Assembly (NCBI GenBank): GCA_900757465.1
Contig: CAAENY010000146.1
Coordinates: 29,724-93,723 of the forward strand
Origin: an uncultured Collinsella sp.
GTDB taxonomy: Bacteria; Actinomycetota; Coriobacteriia; Coriobacteriales; Coriobacteriaceae
Direction: 5' to 3'
Length of the DNA: 64,000 bases
In this document: one piece after another, positions 1 to 8,465 of the stretch
How positions within the stretch are numbered: position 1 is the first letter of the stretch
Layout of the letters: the number at the start of each line of letters is the position of its first letter
Notes under the pieces: model-generated
What the model was told of the DNA's origin: nothing
Database searches by the model: none
Seen by the model: only the letters and a program-made list of their open reading frames with translations
Made by a program: the position numbers and the translations under genes

Positions 1-55
1 CTTCGCCGACGATTTTTCTGAGACGGGGGCCTTTTGCACCTCGGCTTGGTTCGTT

Positions 56-217
56 CGCCACGAAATGCGCCCATCTACTACGTTTAACCGATCGCCCTCA
101 ACCATGCCAAATTTCGCGAAATAAAAACCGCAGGTAGACGGCTTGCCGATTATCGGTAAAACCAGGCATGGTCGACCCATACGGTTCAAACGTAGTAGAT
201 AGGTCATTTTCGTGGCG
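56..217. repeat. Palindromic intergenic element upstream of tex
   Basis: Two inverted arms of about 35 bp (56-90 and 182-217) share a core reading ATCTACTACGTTT followed by AACCG, and both extend outward through a CCACGAAA block. A second inner pair, ACCATGCC (101-108) and GGCATGGT (165-172), is also inverted. The arms differ at a few positions, as expected of an old mobile or structured repeat. Positions 1-298 hold no convincing gene; this element is the main content. Confidence 0.6.
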
Positions 218-298
218 CGGCCCCAAAACAGTCTTTTGGGACGGGTGGTATCCTTGGTAGCCCTGTGCTGCAAACGCACCTTAAACGCAAGGAGTCCC

Positions 299-2446
299 AT
301 GGATCTTATCGCCCAGCTCGCCCGCGAGCTCAACCTTAAGGCCGCCAACATCGAGGCAGCCGTCAAGCTCATCGACGAGGGCAACACCATCCCCTTTATC
401 TCGCGCTACCGCAAGGAAGCCACGGGCGGCATGGATGACGTCGCCCTGCGTGCGCTCGACGAGCGCCTGTCCTACCTGCGCAATCTTGAGCAGCGCAAAG
501 AGGACGTCATCCTGCTCATCGACGCCCAGGGCAAACTCACGCCCGAACTCGAGCAGCAGATTCGCGAGGCCACGCAGCTCCAGCGTGTCGAGGACCTCTA
601 CAAGCCCTACCGCAAAAAGCGCATGACCCGCGCGCAGAAGGCCCGCGAGGCAGGCCTGGAGCCGCTCGCCAACATGATCATCATGCAGGCTTCGGCCAAG
701 GGCAGCGCGCTCGACGCCGCCGCGGCATACGTCAATGAGGAGGCCGGCTTCGACACGCCCGAGAAGGCGCTCGCCAGCGCCGCGGACATCGTGGCCGAGA
801 CGGTGGCCGAGGACCCCGAGAACGTCGCCGACCTGCGCGCCTTTACGCAAAACACCGCCGATATCGTCGTCGAGGCTACCGACCCCGCCGAGAAGACTCC
901 CTACGAGCCGTACTACAGCTATGATGAGCCCTTGCGCCGTATTCCCAACCACCGCGTGCTGGCCATCGATCGCGGCGAGCGCGAGGGCAAGCTCCGCGTG
1001 CGCGTAAACGTCGACGGCGCTGCCGCCACGGCGCGTCTCGGCAGCCGTTGGCCCCGACGCCAGGGCGTGTTTGCCCCCGTCTTTGACGCAGCCATCGCCG
1101 ACGGCTACAAGCGCCTCATGGCCCCCTCGCTGGAGCGCGAGGCCCGCGCCAAACTCACCGTCCGCGCGCAGACCGAGGCCATCAACGTCTTTGCCAAGAA
1201 TCTCGAGGGCCTGCTCTCGGCACGCCCCGTCCGCGGCGCCCGCGTGCTCGCGCTCGACCCGGGCTACCGCACCGGCTGCAAGGTCGCCGTCATGGACGAG
1301 ACCGGCAAGCTACTCGACCACGGCGTGGTCTACCCCACCAAGCCGCGCCACGACGTCGCCGGCACCAAGCGCGAGCTCGCCCGCCTCGTCAAGAAAGACG
1401 GCGTCAACACCATCGTCATCGGCAACGGCACCGCCAGCCGCGAGACCGAGGAAGTCGTCTCGGAGTTCATCTCCGAGCAGGCGCCCAGCCTTCGCTACAC
1501 CATCGTCAACGAGGCCGGCGCGTCGGTGTACTCCGCCTCCGAGCTCGCCAGCCAGGAATATCCCGACCTGGACGTCACCGTGCGTGGCGCCATGAGCCTG
1601 GGCCGCCGCCTGCAAGACCCGCTGGCAGAGCTCGTCAAGATTCCGCCCCAGTCCATCGGCGTGGGCCAGTACCAGCACGACCTTGACCAGGCCGAGCTTT
1701 CGCGCACCCTGGGCCACGTGGTGGAAGACGTCGTCAACCGTGTGGGCGTCGACGTCAACACCGCGAGCGCAAGCCTGCTGGGCTACGTGTCGGGCATTAC
1801 GCCAAGCGTAGCCAAAAACATCGTGGCCTACCGCGAGGAAAACGGCGCCTTTACCGATCGCCGCCAGCTCAAGAAGGTCCCCAAGCTGGGACCCAAGGCG
1901 TACCTCAACGCCGCAGGTTTCCTGCGCATCAGCGGCGGCAAGAACCCGCTCGACGCGACAAGCGTCCACCCCGAAAGCTACGAGGTGGCCACGGCCGTCC
2001 TGGAGCGCGCCGGCGTTGCGGCAAGCGAGCTCAGCCGCGGCGGCGTGCCCGACATCGAGCGCCGCCTGGGCAGCATCTCGACGCTGGCAAGCGACCTGGA
2101 CTGCGGTACCCTCACGCTCATCGACATTGTCAACGAGCTCAAGAAGCCCGGCCGCGACCCGCGCGACGACGCTCCCGAGGTTGTCTTTAGCCGCTCGGCG
2201 CTTTCCATCGACGACCTGGAGCCCGGCATGGAGCTCAAGGGCACGGTGCGCAACGTCGTCGACTTTGGCGCCTTCGTCGACGTGGGCGTGCATCAGGACG
2301 GCCTCGTGCACATCTCCAAGCTGGCCAACCGCTTCGTCAAGCACCCCAGCGACGTGGTGCGCGTCGGCGACACGGTCAAGGTATGGGTCGAGAAGGTCGA
2401 TCGCGACCGCAAGAAGATCTCCCTCACCATGGTGCAGGGGAAATAA
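299..2446 (+). CDS. tex: Tex-family RNA-binding transcription accessory protein
   Basis: This is a 715-residue protein with the full Tex layout. A Tex N-terminal region comes first, then a YqgF/RNase H-like domain beginning near residue 314 (VLALDPGYRTG), a helix-hairpin-helix section around 490-560, and a C-terminal S1 RNA-binding domain from about 640 to 712 (LKGTVRNVVDFGAFVDVG). Tex proteins bind nucleic acid and influence transcription and stress tolerance; the exact role here is inferred from the family. An in-frame upstream start at 212 would lie inside the palindromic element. The ATG at 299 is preferred because AAGGAG sits at 289-294, five bases ahead. It is monocistronic: the next gene runs the other way and a strong hairpin follows. 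Confidence 0.95.
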   Translation: MDLIAQLARELNLKAANIEAAVKLIDEGNTIPFISRYRKEATGGMDDVALRALDERLSYLRNLEQRKEDVILLIDAQGKLTPELEQQIREATQLQRVEDLYKPYRKKRMTRAQKAREAGLEPLANMIIMQASAKGSALDAAAAYVNEEAGFDTPEKALASAADIVAETVAEDPENVADLRAFTQNTADIVVEATDPAEKTPYEPYYSYDEPLRRIPNHRVLAIDRGEREGKLRVRVNVDGAAATARLGSRWPRRQGVFAPVFDAAIADGYKRLMAPSLEREARAKLTVRAQTEAINVFAKNLEGLLSARPVRGARVLALDPGYRTGCKVAVMDETGKLLDHGVVYPTKPRHDVAGTKRELARLVKKDGVNTIVIGNGTASRETEEVVSEFISEQAPSLRYTIVNEAGASVYSASELASQEYPDLDVTVRGAMSLGRRLQDPLAELVKIPPQSIGVGQYQHDLDQAELSRTLGHVVEDVVNRVGVDVNTASASLLGYVSGITPSVAKNIVAYREENGAFTDRRQLKKVPKLGPKAYLNAAGFLRISGGKNPLDATSVHPESYEVATAVLERAGVAASELSRGGVPDIERRLGSISTLASDLDCGTLTLIDIVNELKKPGRDPRDDAPEVVFSRSALSIDDLEPGMELKGTVRNVVDFGAFVDVGVHQDGLVHISKLANRFVKHPSDVVRVGDTVKVWVEKVDRDRKKISLTMVQGK

Positions 2447-2460
2447 ACCGCCAAAGCAAG

Positions 2461-2666
2461 GGTACCCCCTGTAGCAGCGTGCAAAATCGCGAGTATTCTG
2501 CATATTCCACCGTTCCGGATGCCCCTCAGAGACGAAAAAGCAAGAAACAGCCCCCGTTTTAGCGTCATCAGAGCCAAAACGGGGGCTGTTCCATGCTTCA
2601 CCCAGCTGGTAAAAGCCTTTACCTTGCTGAATACTCTCAATTTTGCACGGCGCAGGCGGGGGTACC
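2461..2666. repeat. 206-bp palindromic repeat, family A copy 1
   Basis: The element begins and ends with inverted GGTACCCCC. After a nine-base variable stretch, both ends continue with GTGCAAAAT and GAGTATTC.GCA. The same end pattern (GGTACCCC, GTGCAAAT, GAATATTC.GCA) recurs at 56531-56765, so this is a dispersed family. A 15-bp hairpin lies in the centre of this copy. Confidence 0.65.
2546..2590. terminator. Hairpin terminator downstream of tex
   Basis: A perfect 15-bp stem (AACAGCCCCCGTTTT at 2546-2560 paired with 2576-2590) encloses a 15-base loop. It lies 100 bp past the tex stop, inside repeat family A, and could act on either strand. Confidence 0.6.
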
Positions 2667-2726
2667 TTTGTCCACGGCAGGATATGGAAGCCTATCACCA
2701 ACCTACCGGCAAGTTCGTGTCGGCAG

Positions 2727-2796
2727 CCCCGGCCTTTCCTTTGCCTAGCGCGACTCTCGCGAAGCGCGTGAGCGATAGGGAAAGGAAAGGCCGGGG
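2727..2796 (-). terminator. Long GC-rich hairpin after the transaldolase remnant
   Basis: A perfect 16-bp stem (CCCCGGCCTTTCCTTT at 2727-2742, partner at 2781-2796) continues imperfectly inward. It lies 32 bp downstream of the leftward transaldolase pseudogene and probably ends that transcript. There is no long T run, so termination is inferred from the stem alone. Confidence 0.5.
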
Positions 2797-2827
2797 CGAA
2801 CAACCCGCGATGTAGCCAGCGTTCGCG

Positions 2828-3532
2828 TTACGGCAGGATATGGAAACCGAGCGAGGCGATATCCTTGGCAAAACCGCGCACGGTATCGAGCGAGACCTCA
2901 TACGGGTCACGGCCGATGTTCTTGCGCTTGGCCAGGATGTTGTTGGGCACCGTGATGATCTGGCAACCGCAGGCCTCGGCCTGGTAAATGTTGATGAGCT
3001 CGCGCGTGGATGCCCACAGGACCTCGCAGTTGGGCTTGACGGCGGCCTTCTTGACCGACTCCGTCATAAACGGAATGGGATCGACGCCGGTATCGGCGAT
3101 GCGGCCGGCAAAGAGCGAGATGATGGACGGCGTCTCGGCGTCAACGGCCTCGACCATCTCGTCGACCTGCGTAGGCGTAAAGATGGTGGTGACGTTAACA
3201 TTGATGCCATCGGCCGAAAGCTTGCGAACCAGCTCGGCGGTGGACTCACCCTTGGTGGTCACGCACGGAATCTTGACGTAGACGTTGTCGGCCTAGGTAG
3301 CGATCTCGCGAGCCTCGACCTCCATGGTCTCGACGTCATCGGCAAAGACCTCAAACGAGACGGACACATCGGTGATGTGGGTCAGGACCTCCTTGGCAAA
3401 CGCGCGGTAGTCCGTCACGCCACCCTTCTTCATAAGGGACGGGTTGGTCGTGAAACCCTGAACGTTGCCGTTCTCGTACATGTCGAGCATGCCCTCGAGG
3501 TTTGCACCGTCAGCGAACACCTTGATTGCCAT
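2828..3532 (-). pseudogene. Transaldolase, interrupted by one in-frame TAG
   Basis: Read leftward from ATG at 3532 (after a GGAAGG ribosome site), the frame encodes a short, FSA/TalC-like transaldolase of 234 codons closely similar to the intact copy at 6127-6837. At the position after AREIAT, where the intact copy has Trp (TGG), this copy has TAG (around 3294-3296). The rest continues in frame to TAA at 2828 with the family motifs VYVKIP (Schiff-base lysine), LFAGRIADTGVDP and LWASTR intact. The stop lies before the catalytic lysine, so the N-terminal fragment alone cannot work. A lesion this clean points to very recent inactivation or a sequence error. The leftover C-terminal frame could start internally, but it lacks the first strands of the barrel. 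Confidence 0.85.
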
Positions 3533-3762
3533 CTGCCTGATTCCTTCCGTTTGCATACGGCCGATAAACTGCTAAACACTTTACCTACGTTTATCAAGTC
3601 GTGAGCTGCGGTTTTTTATCTTCTCGGCGAACGGTTTTGCAGTTTTATCATTTTTTTATCGACACCCCAGCGGCAAAACGTTTTTGCTGATCATTGCGGT
3701 TGATTCCGTTCGCGGCGCAGAGACAGCGCTTCACCGGTGCGTTTTCACAACCACTCCAAAAC

Positions 3763-3798
3763 AAAAAGCGGTGACGCCTCATTTGAGACGTCACCGCT
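3763..3798 (-). terminator. Rho-independent terminator of the PTS operon
   Basis: An inverted repeat AGCGGTGACG/CGTCACCGCT (3767-3798) is followed on the minus strand by a run of T, about 60 bp after the IIC stop codon. It separates the PTS operon from the broken transaldolase. Confidence 0.8.
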
Positions 3799-3856
3799 TC
3801 CGTGTAGGAGCCGGTTATCGGAGCTCCGCCCGATTAGGGCTTAACGTATGCCTGGA

Positions 3857-5248
3857 TTACTCTTCCTCAACGTGGTTGATCACAGCACCCTTGGTGTGGA
3901 TGAAGTTGGGGACGAAGGCGACGATCAGAAGGACAGCGAGAATCGCGTAGACACCAGTGGTACCGAAGGCCTCGGCAGCGCGGCCAAGCGTAATGCCAAT
4001 GACGGAGAAATCGAAGTCGCCGAACGTAGTGTTCTTGAAGCCAAAGACGTCAAGAACGGGCAGGAGCAGGGCCGGGGCAAAGGTGATGAGCAGGCCGTTG
4101 ACGAAAGCACCAAGAGCTGCGCCCTTGCGACCGCCGGTAGCATTGCCGTAGATGCCTGCGGTAGCACCGCAGAAGAAGTGGGGAACCATGCCCGGGATGA
4201 TGAAGATGCCCAGGGTAGCGCCCACGATGAACATACCGACCACGCCACCGATAAAGGAAGCGACAAAGCCGAGGATAACGGCGGTGGGAGCATAGGGGAA
4301 GAAGACGGCGCAGTCGACGGCGGGGATGGCACCGGGGATCAGCTTGTTGGAGATGCCCTGGAAAGCCGGGACCAGGTCGGCGAGGATCATACGAACGCCG
4401 TTGTAGACGATGGTGACACCAACGGCGAAAGACAGAGCACAGGTCAGGGCATAGACGATTACATTGTCGCCGCCAGCGGTCTTGGTAACGACCGCAGGAT
4501 CTGCGATGTAAGCGGCGAAAGCGGTAACCAAGTAGAAGAAGGCCATGGTAAGAGCCGTGGAGATGGTGGTGTCGCGCAGGAAGGAGAACTTCTCGGGAAC
4601 CTCGATCTTCTCGGTGCTGTTCTCCTCGGCGTCCTTAGCAAAAAGCGTACCGACTGCAGCGGAGATGTAATAGGCGAGTGAACCGAAGTGGCCCATGGCG
4701 ATTTCATCGCCATCGGTAACCTTCTCGGTGAAACGCTGACCAACGGCGGGGAGCATAGCGCTCACGAGGCCCAGGAACATGCCACCCACGATGACAAGCT
4801 GGACATCCTGAAAGCCAGATGCCTGCAGAACGGCAGAAAGCAGGCAGGCCATAAACATGCTGTGATGGCCCGTCAGGAAGATGTACTTAAACTTGGTAAA
4901 GCGGGCAATGATAATGTTCACGACATAGCCGAGAATCAGGATCATCATGGTCTGAACGCCGAGGACGCTCTGAGCCATCGAAACAACGACCTCGTTGTTG
5001 GGCACGACGCCGGTGATGTGGAAACCGGTCTCGATGAAGGTACCCAGCGGAGCAAGGTTCTCCTGAACAACAGCGGCGCCGGCGGACAGCATGATGTAAC
5101 CAAGAATGGGCTTCAGGGTGCCCGTCATCACCTTGTGGGCAGGACGCTTAAGCGCGACAAGGCCCACAAAGGCAAATAGACCCATAATCCACGCTGGCTT
5201 GGTCAGAATCGATTGGATAAACTCAAGTATGGGAAGGATGGCTTGCAT
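3857..5248 (-). CDS. PTS ascorbate-type transporter, IIC subunit
   Basis: This 463-residue, very hydrophobic protein is the membrane channel of a phosphotransferase system of the UlaA/SgaT (EIIC-GAT) family. Family traits include the N-terminal helix with KPAWIMGL, the TGHHSMFMA segment, GNATGGRKGAALGAF and about eleven transmembrane stretches. It would move sugar acid or a related sugar inward while the IIB partner phosphorylates it. The start at 5248 has AAGGAAG in front; an upstream in-frame start at 5293 lacks a good ribosome site. It follows the IIB gene by about 70 bp and is the last operon gene before the terminator at 3763. The substrate is inferred: ascorbate is the family prototype, but the transaldolase neighbour suggests a pentose or hexose phosphate product. 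Confidence 0.88.
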   Translation of the reverse strand: MQAILPILEFIQSILTKPAWIMGLFAFVGLVALKRPAHKVMTGTLKPILGYIMLSAGAAVVQENLAPLGTFIETGFHITGVVPNNEVVVSMAQSVLGVQTMMILILGYVVNIIIARFTKFKYIFLTGHHSMFMACLLSAVLQASGFQDVQLVIVGGMFLGLVSAMLPAVGQRFTEKVTDGDEIAMGHFGSLAYYISAAVGTLFAKDAEENSTEKIEVPEKFSFLRDTTISTALTMAFFYLVTAFAAYIADPAVVTKTAGGDNVIVYALTCALSFAVGVTIVYNGVRMILADLVPAFQGISNKLIPGAIPAVDCAVFFPYAPTAVILGFVASFIGGVVGMFIVGATLGIFIIPGMVPHFFCGATAGIYGNATGGRKGAALGAFVNGLLITFAPALLLPVLDVFGFKNTTFGDFDFSVIGITLGRAAEAFGTTGVYAILAVLLIVAFVPNFIHTKGAVINHVEEE

Positions 5249-5319
5249 CTGCGCTTCCTTTCTCTCTAACGTGGGCGCGTTTCCCTCTTCCACAGGGAAC
5301 CGCCCTTTTTTGTGCCGCT

Positions 5320-5595
5320 TTAGGCGTTAGCGGCGGCCGCCTTGATTGCCTCGAGGGCGTCTTCGCGGATCTTCTTCTTGTTCACATAGCTGCGAACGAT
5401 CACAACGTTGCCGTGGAGCTCGGGGGCGAGTTCTTTAACGGTGATGAACAGATCCGGATTTGCGGAAGAAGCACCGTTCAGGTCCATAGACTCAACGTCG
5501 GCCTTGATGCCCTCCTCCTCGCAAAGCTCCTCGACTTTGCCAGCGAGCATCAGGCTGGACCCGATGCCGTTTCCGCATACGGTGATGATATGCAT
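5320..5595 (-). CDS. PTS IIB subunit, ascorbate/lactose type
   Basis: A 91-residue cytoplasmic phosphocarrier. The phosphorylated cysteine is residue 7 in the opening strand-loop motif VCGNGIGSS, which marks the IIB fold of ascorbate and cellobiose systems. It takes phosphate from the IIA histidine and passes it to the sugar held by IIC. Length and single-domain layout match UlaB-type proteins. It sits between the IIA and IIC genes in the same direction, so the three form one standard PTS cassette. Confidence 0.88.
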   Translation of the reverse strand: MHIITVCGNGIGSSLMLAGKVEELCEEEGIKADVESMDLNGASSANPDLFITVKELAPELHGNVVIVRSYVNKKKIREDALEAIKAAAANA

Positions 5596-5670
5596 GGCAA
5601 CCTTCCTCTCCTACACGTGACGGTTTTCCGTCTATCCAAAAGCGGCGACGCATCGCCGTGCCATTAAGGC

Positions 5671-6117
5671 CTAAAAGAATGAACGCATGGTCTCCAAAAC
5701 CTGCTCGGGCGTATCGCATGCGCTGAGCTTGGCAACGCAGTCCTCGTCCTCGAACATCTGCGAAAGCTCCGCCAAGCAGCCAAGATGAGCCTTGGGGTCG
5801 GGTGCGCAAATACCCACGAGCACGTGAACAGGATCGAAATCCTCGTGTCCAAACGCAATGGCAGGGTCAAGCGTGACGATACAGATCCCCGCATCACTCA
5901 CATTACCATCTGCCTGAGCGTGGGGCATGGCGATGCCCTCTTCCAAGACCATATAGGGGCCGAATTTGTGAACCGATGAAATCATGGCGTCAACATAGCT
6001 CTGGTCGCATTTGCCAGCGTCTACGAGCAACTTACCGCATGCCCTGATCGCTTCCTCCCAGTCGGAGGCCTCGACGTGGCAGGCAACAAGCTCGGGCTTA
6101 AGAAGATCGGTCAGCAT
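5671..6117 (-). CDS. PTS IIA subunit, EIIA-2 (fructose/mannitol/ascorbate) type
   Basis: A 148-residue IIA domain with the active histidine at residue 66 in GIAMPHAQ, the signature of the EIIA type 2 fold. It accepts phosphate from HPr and gives it to the adjacent IIB. The gene starts 9 bp after the transaldolase stop codon (6127), so the two are almost certainly co-transcribed and perhaps translationally coupled. The closest known functional group is UlaC-like. No regulatory PRD is attached, so it is a pure transport subunit. Confidence 0.88.
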   Translation of the reverse strand: MLTDLLKPELVACHVEASDWEEAIRACGKLLVDAGKCDQSYVDAMISSVHKFGPYMVLEEGIAMPHAQADGNVSDAGICIVTLDPAIAFGHEDFDPVHVLVGICAPDPKAHLGCLAELSQMFEDEDCVAKLSACDTPEQVLETMRSFF

Positions 6118-6126
6118 GCTCGTCCC

Positions 6127-6837
6127 CTACTCCTCGGGCAGAATATGAAAACCAAGCGCCTGAATGTCGCGGGCAAAGCCCTTGACCGTATCAAGCGAGT
6201 ACTCAAGCAAATCTTTCCCGAAATTCTTGCGCTTGGCAAGAAGGGCATTGGGGACCGTAATGATCTGGCATCCAACGGACTCCGCCTGGAAGATATTGAG
6301 GACCTCGCGCGTAGACGCCCAGAGAACCTCGGCAGCAGGCTTAACGGCAGCCTTCTTTACGGACTCCGCCATGAGGGGCAGCGGATCGACGCCGGTATCG
6401 GCAATGCGACCGGCAAAGATGGACAGAATAGAGGGGGTCTCAGCAGAGACGGCATCGACAAACTCGTCGACCTGCTCGGGCGTGAAGATCGTGGTGACAT
6501 TCACCTTGATGCCGTCGGCAGAAAGGCGCTTGACCAGCGCGGCAGTGGACTCGCCCTTGGTGTTGAGCGCCGGGATCTTAACGTAGACGTTGTCTGCCCA
6601 GGTTGCAATCTCGCGAGCCTCGGCTTCCATACCAGCCTCGTCGTCGGCGAACACCTCAAAAGAAACCGACACATCGGTAATGTGCTCAAGAACCGTCTTG
6701 GCAAAAGCGCGATAGTCAGTCACGCCACCGGCCTTCATAAGGGAAGGATTGGTCGTGAAGCCCTGAACGTTGCCATTGTCATGCATGTCAAGCATGCCTT
6801 CGAGGTTAGCGCCGTCGGCAAACACCTTAATCGCCAT
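6127..6837 (-). CDS. Transaldolase, short FSA/TalC-like form (intact copy)
   Basis: A 236-residue single-domain transaldolase or fructose-6-phosphate aldolase-like enzyme of PF00923. Motifs include TTNPSL near the N-terminus, VYVKIP with the Schiff-base lysine, FAGRIADTGVDP and LWASTR. It transfers dihydroxyacetone units between sugar phosphates in the cytoplasm. ATG at 6837 begins the MAIKVFADG sequence shared with the broken paralogue; a longer start at 6894 would run through the promoter. It is the first gene of the operon that continues into IIA, IIB and IIC, so it probably processes the phosphosugar delivered by this PTS. Whether it acts as transaldolase or aldolase cannot be decided by reading. 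Confidence 0.9.
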   Translation of the reverse strand: MAIKVFADGANLEGMLDMHDNGNVQGFTTNPSLMKAGGVTDYRAFAKTVLEHITDVSVSFEVFADDEAGMEAEAREIATWADNVYVKIPALNTKGESTAALVKRLSADGIKVNVTTIFTPEQVDEFVDAVSAETPSILSIFAGRIADTGVDPLPLMAESVKKAAVKPAAEVLWASTREVLNIFQAESVGCQIITVPNALLAKRKNFGKDLLEYSLDTVKGFARDIQALGFHILPEE

Positions 6838-6865
6838 GTTCGGTCCTTTCTCATCTAGCACTATT

Positions 6866-6953
6866 GCTATCGAAAGCCTTCTTCTTTGTTTCAAAAGCTT
6901 TTCGGCTTTCTTTTATAAAGTATTTCAAAAGCCATCGAAAGCTCAATTGTCAA
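6866..6953 (-). promoter_or_regulatory. Repeat-rich operator region of the transaldolase-PTS operon
   Basis: Within the 348-bp divergent gap (6838-7185), four GCTTT(C/T)GA-like repeats lie on the minus strand: 6866-6877, 6889-6898, 6923-6932 and 6931-6942. A perfect TTGACA (6953-6948) precedes them, though no good -10 is seen at normal spacing. Clustered direct repeats are what DeoR-family regulators often bind, and such a gene starts at 7186 on the other strand. Confidence 0.45.
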
Positions 6954-7185
6954 CTTTCCGTGAACGGTCGAATATCGGGTGTGAACGTACTTCTTTTGGG
7001 CGGCACCTTCAGAATGAGACTCTTTATAGCCCGTCTACGTGCGAACTATCTGCTACGCATGCATTTGTGACATGCCATTCCGTTCTTTTGATTCATTCGG
7101 ATTTGCCTTGTTCTTTTCATATCGATACGTTATATTTCGATTACGAAAGGCGCATCTTTTACCTTTTGTTCAAAAGGAGCGGCAT

Positions 7186-7977
7186 ATGGCATCTACTTCA
7201 GACCTTTCACCGGCCGAGCGTCAGCGATTTATCATGAATTGGCTGGCCGAAAAGCCAAATATCTCGGTATCCGACATCGTTCGCCGTTTTTCGGTTTCGG
7301 AAGTCACCGCACGACACGACCTCATCTCGCTGGAATCCGAAGGCAAGCTGCGTCGCGTACGCGGCGGAGCGGTATCGCTTTCTCGCTCCAACGCAATCTC
7401 GTATCCCGAAGAGCGCATCAATGTCCAAGTCGAGGCCAAGGAAGCCATCGCCGCAACCGCAGCAACTCTTGTTGATGATGGCGATGTTCTGGTAATTGAT
7501 ATCGGCACCACAGGCTTTTACTTCGCTAAGGCCCTCATGGACAAGCGTGAGATCACCATTATCACCGGCGATCTTGCAATCGCGAACTACGCCAGCTTCA
7601 ATCTCCCCAACGCTTCGGTAGTGCTGCTGGGCGGCTCCGTGCGCAAGGGCCACCTCTATCTCGCGGGCGCACTAACGCTCGACTGCATGAGCAAACTACA
7701 TGCCGACAAGGCGTTTGTCAGTGCCGACGGATTCCACCCCGACCACGGTTTTACCGTCGAGCACGACTTCTCGGCCATGATCAAGCATATGTACCTTACC
7801 AACTCAAACCAGGGCTACATGATGGTTGACCAGGGAAAGTTCAACAAAACCAGTTTTTATCAGTCCGCGCAGATCGATGACCTCGACGGCATCATCGTTG
7901 ATGGAGACGACGAGAGCATCATGACGGCGGCGATCGAGAGCAGTCGCAGTCATCCCAAGCTCTATATTGCAAAATAG
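7186..7977 (+). CDS. DeoR-family transcriptional regulator
   Basis: A 263-residue regulator. An N-terminal DeoR winged helix (about residues 8-60, with VSDIVRRFSVSEVTARHDL and a following LRRVRGGAV) is joined to a DeoRC sugar-phosphate sensor domain (about 75-235; DIGTTGFYFAKAL, LLGGSVRKGHLYLAG, FVSADGF). Such proteins usually repress a nearby catabolic operon until a phosphosugar binds. ATG at 7186 is chosen because AAAGGAG lies at 7173-7179; the longer open frame from 7039 has no ribosome site. It is divergent from the transaldolase-PTS operon, its likely target. Confidence 0.9.
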   Translation: MASTSDLSPAERQRFIMNWLAEKPNISVSDIVRRFSVSEVTARHDLISLESEGKLRRVRGGAVSLSRSNAISYPEERINVQVEAKEAIAATAATLVDDGDVLVIDIGTTGFYFAKALMDKREITIITGDLAIANYASFNLPNASVVLLGGSVRKGHLYLAGALTLDCMSKLHADKAFVSADGFHPDHGFTVEHDFSAMIKHMYLTNSNQGYMMVDQGKFNKTSFYQSAQIDDLDGIIVDGDDESIMTAAIESSRSHPKLYIAK

Positions 7978-7980
7978 CTC

Positions 7981-8021
7981 AAATGGCCGGGCCGCCCCCA
8001 CTGCGGGCGACCCGGCCATTT
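7981..8021. terminator. Bidirectional terminator
   Basis: AAATGGCCGGG with its inverse (7981-7997 and 8005-8021) forms a 17-bp stem with one mismatch and A/T tails on both sides. It lies between the convergent DeoR gene and the HAD remnant and can serve both. Confidence 0.85.
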
Positions 8022-8022
8022 A

Positions 8023-8289
8023 TTAAATCAACCCAAAATGCTGCATCGCTGTGACGGTACCGTCGTGTGCGACATCGTCGGTCACGTAGTCGGCGAGCGC
8101 CTTGACTTCGGGCATGGCGTTGTCCATGGCGACAGCCGTCTCGACAGCGGCGAGCATACCCAGATCGTTGCCGGAATCGCCAAAGCCAAAGGTGCGCGCG
8201 TTGCCGGTGCGACCTAGATACGCCAGCGCCCGCGCCAGGCCCACGCCCTTGTCGATGCCCTTGGGGCTCAACTCGCGATTTGTTTGCTG
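8023..8289 (-). pseudogene. C-terminal remnant of a Cof-type HAD phosphatase
   Basis: About 88 codons reading leftward hold only the last part of a Cof-type HAD hydrolase: the NRELSPKGIDKG lysine motif and the metal motif GDSGNDLGML, then the usual tail. The nucleophile motif DxDGT and the cap domain are missing. Upstream the frame meets TGA just past 8289, where similarity stops and island sequence begins. A TTG at 8271 is the only start-like codon. A likely matching N-terminal stub lies at 17815-17856 on the same strand, so the gene seems to have been split by the island between them. Confidence 0.75.
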
Positions 8290-8397
8290 GGCTCACTTGG
8301 AAGAGCGGCGGTAAACGCATCTCCCGGTTAATCCGGCACCGCCGAAGCGAACCCCACACACGCCCGCCGGCAAGCGGCACGCGCCCGCCAACGCAAA

Positions 8398-8432
8398 GGT
8401 CCGGCGGGACGCACCTAGCATCCCGCCGGACC
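8398..8432 (-). terminator. Terminator of the island operon
   Basis: A perfect 12-bp stem GGTCCGGCGGGA (8398-8409) with its inverse (8421-8432) lies 34 bp beyond the esterase stop codon, with a short T run on the minus strand. The rest of 8290-8465 shows no gene. Confidence 0.75.
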
Positions 8433-8465
8433 GTCACTCGTCCAGGAGGTCGCCGCGACGAGCCC

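Noticed and set aside
1310..2803. 497-codon minus-strand frame over tex
   Set aside because: Antisense shadow of the Tex gene, running through its terminator; no recognisable protein features.
3294..3296. TAG in the transaldolase as recoding (pyrrolysine or readthrough)
   Set aside because: The intact paralogue has Trp here and no recoding element or pyl gene is visible; a simple nonsense change explains it.
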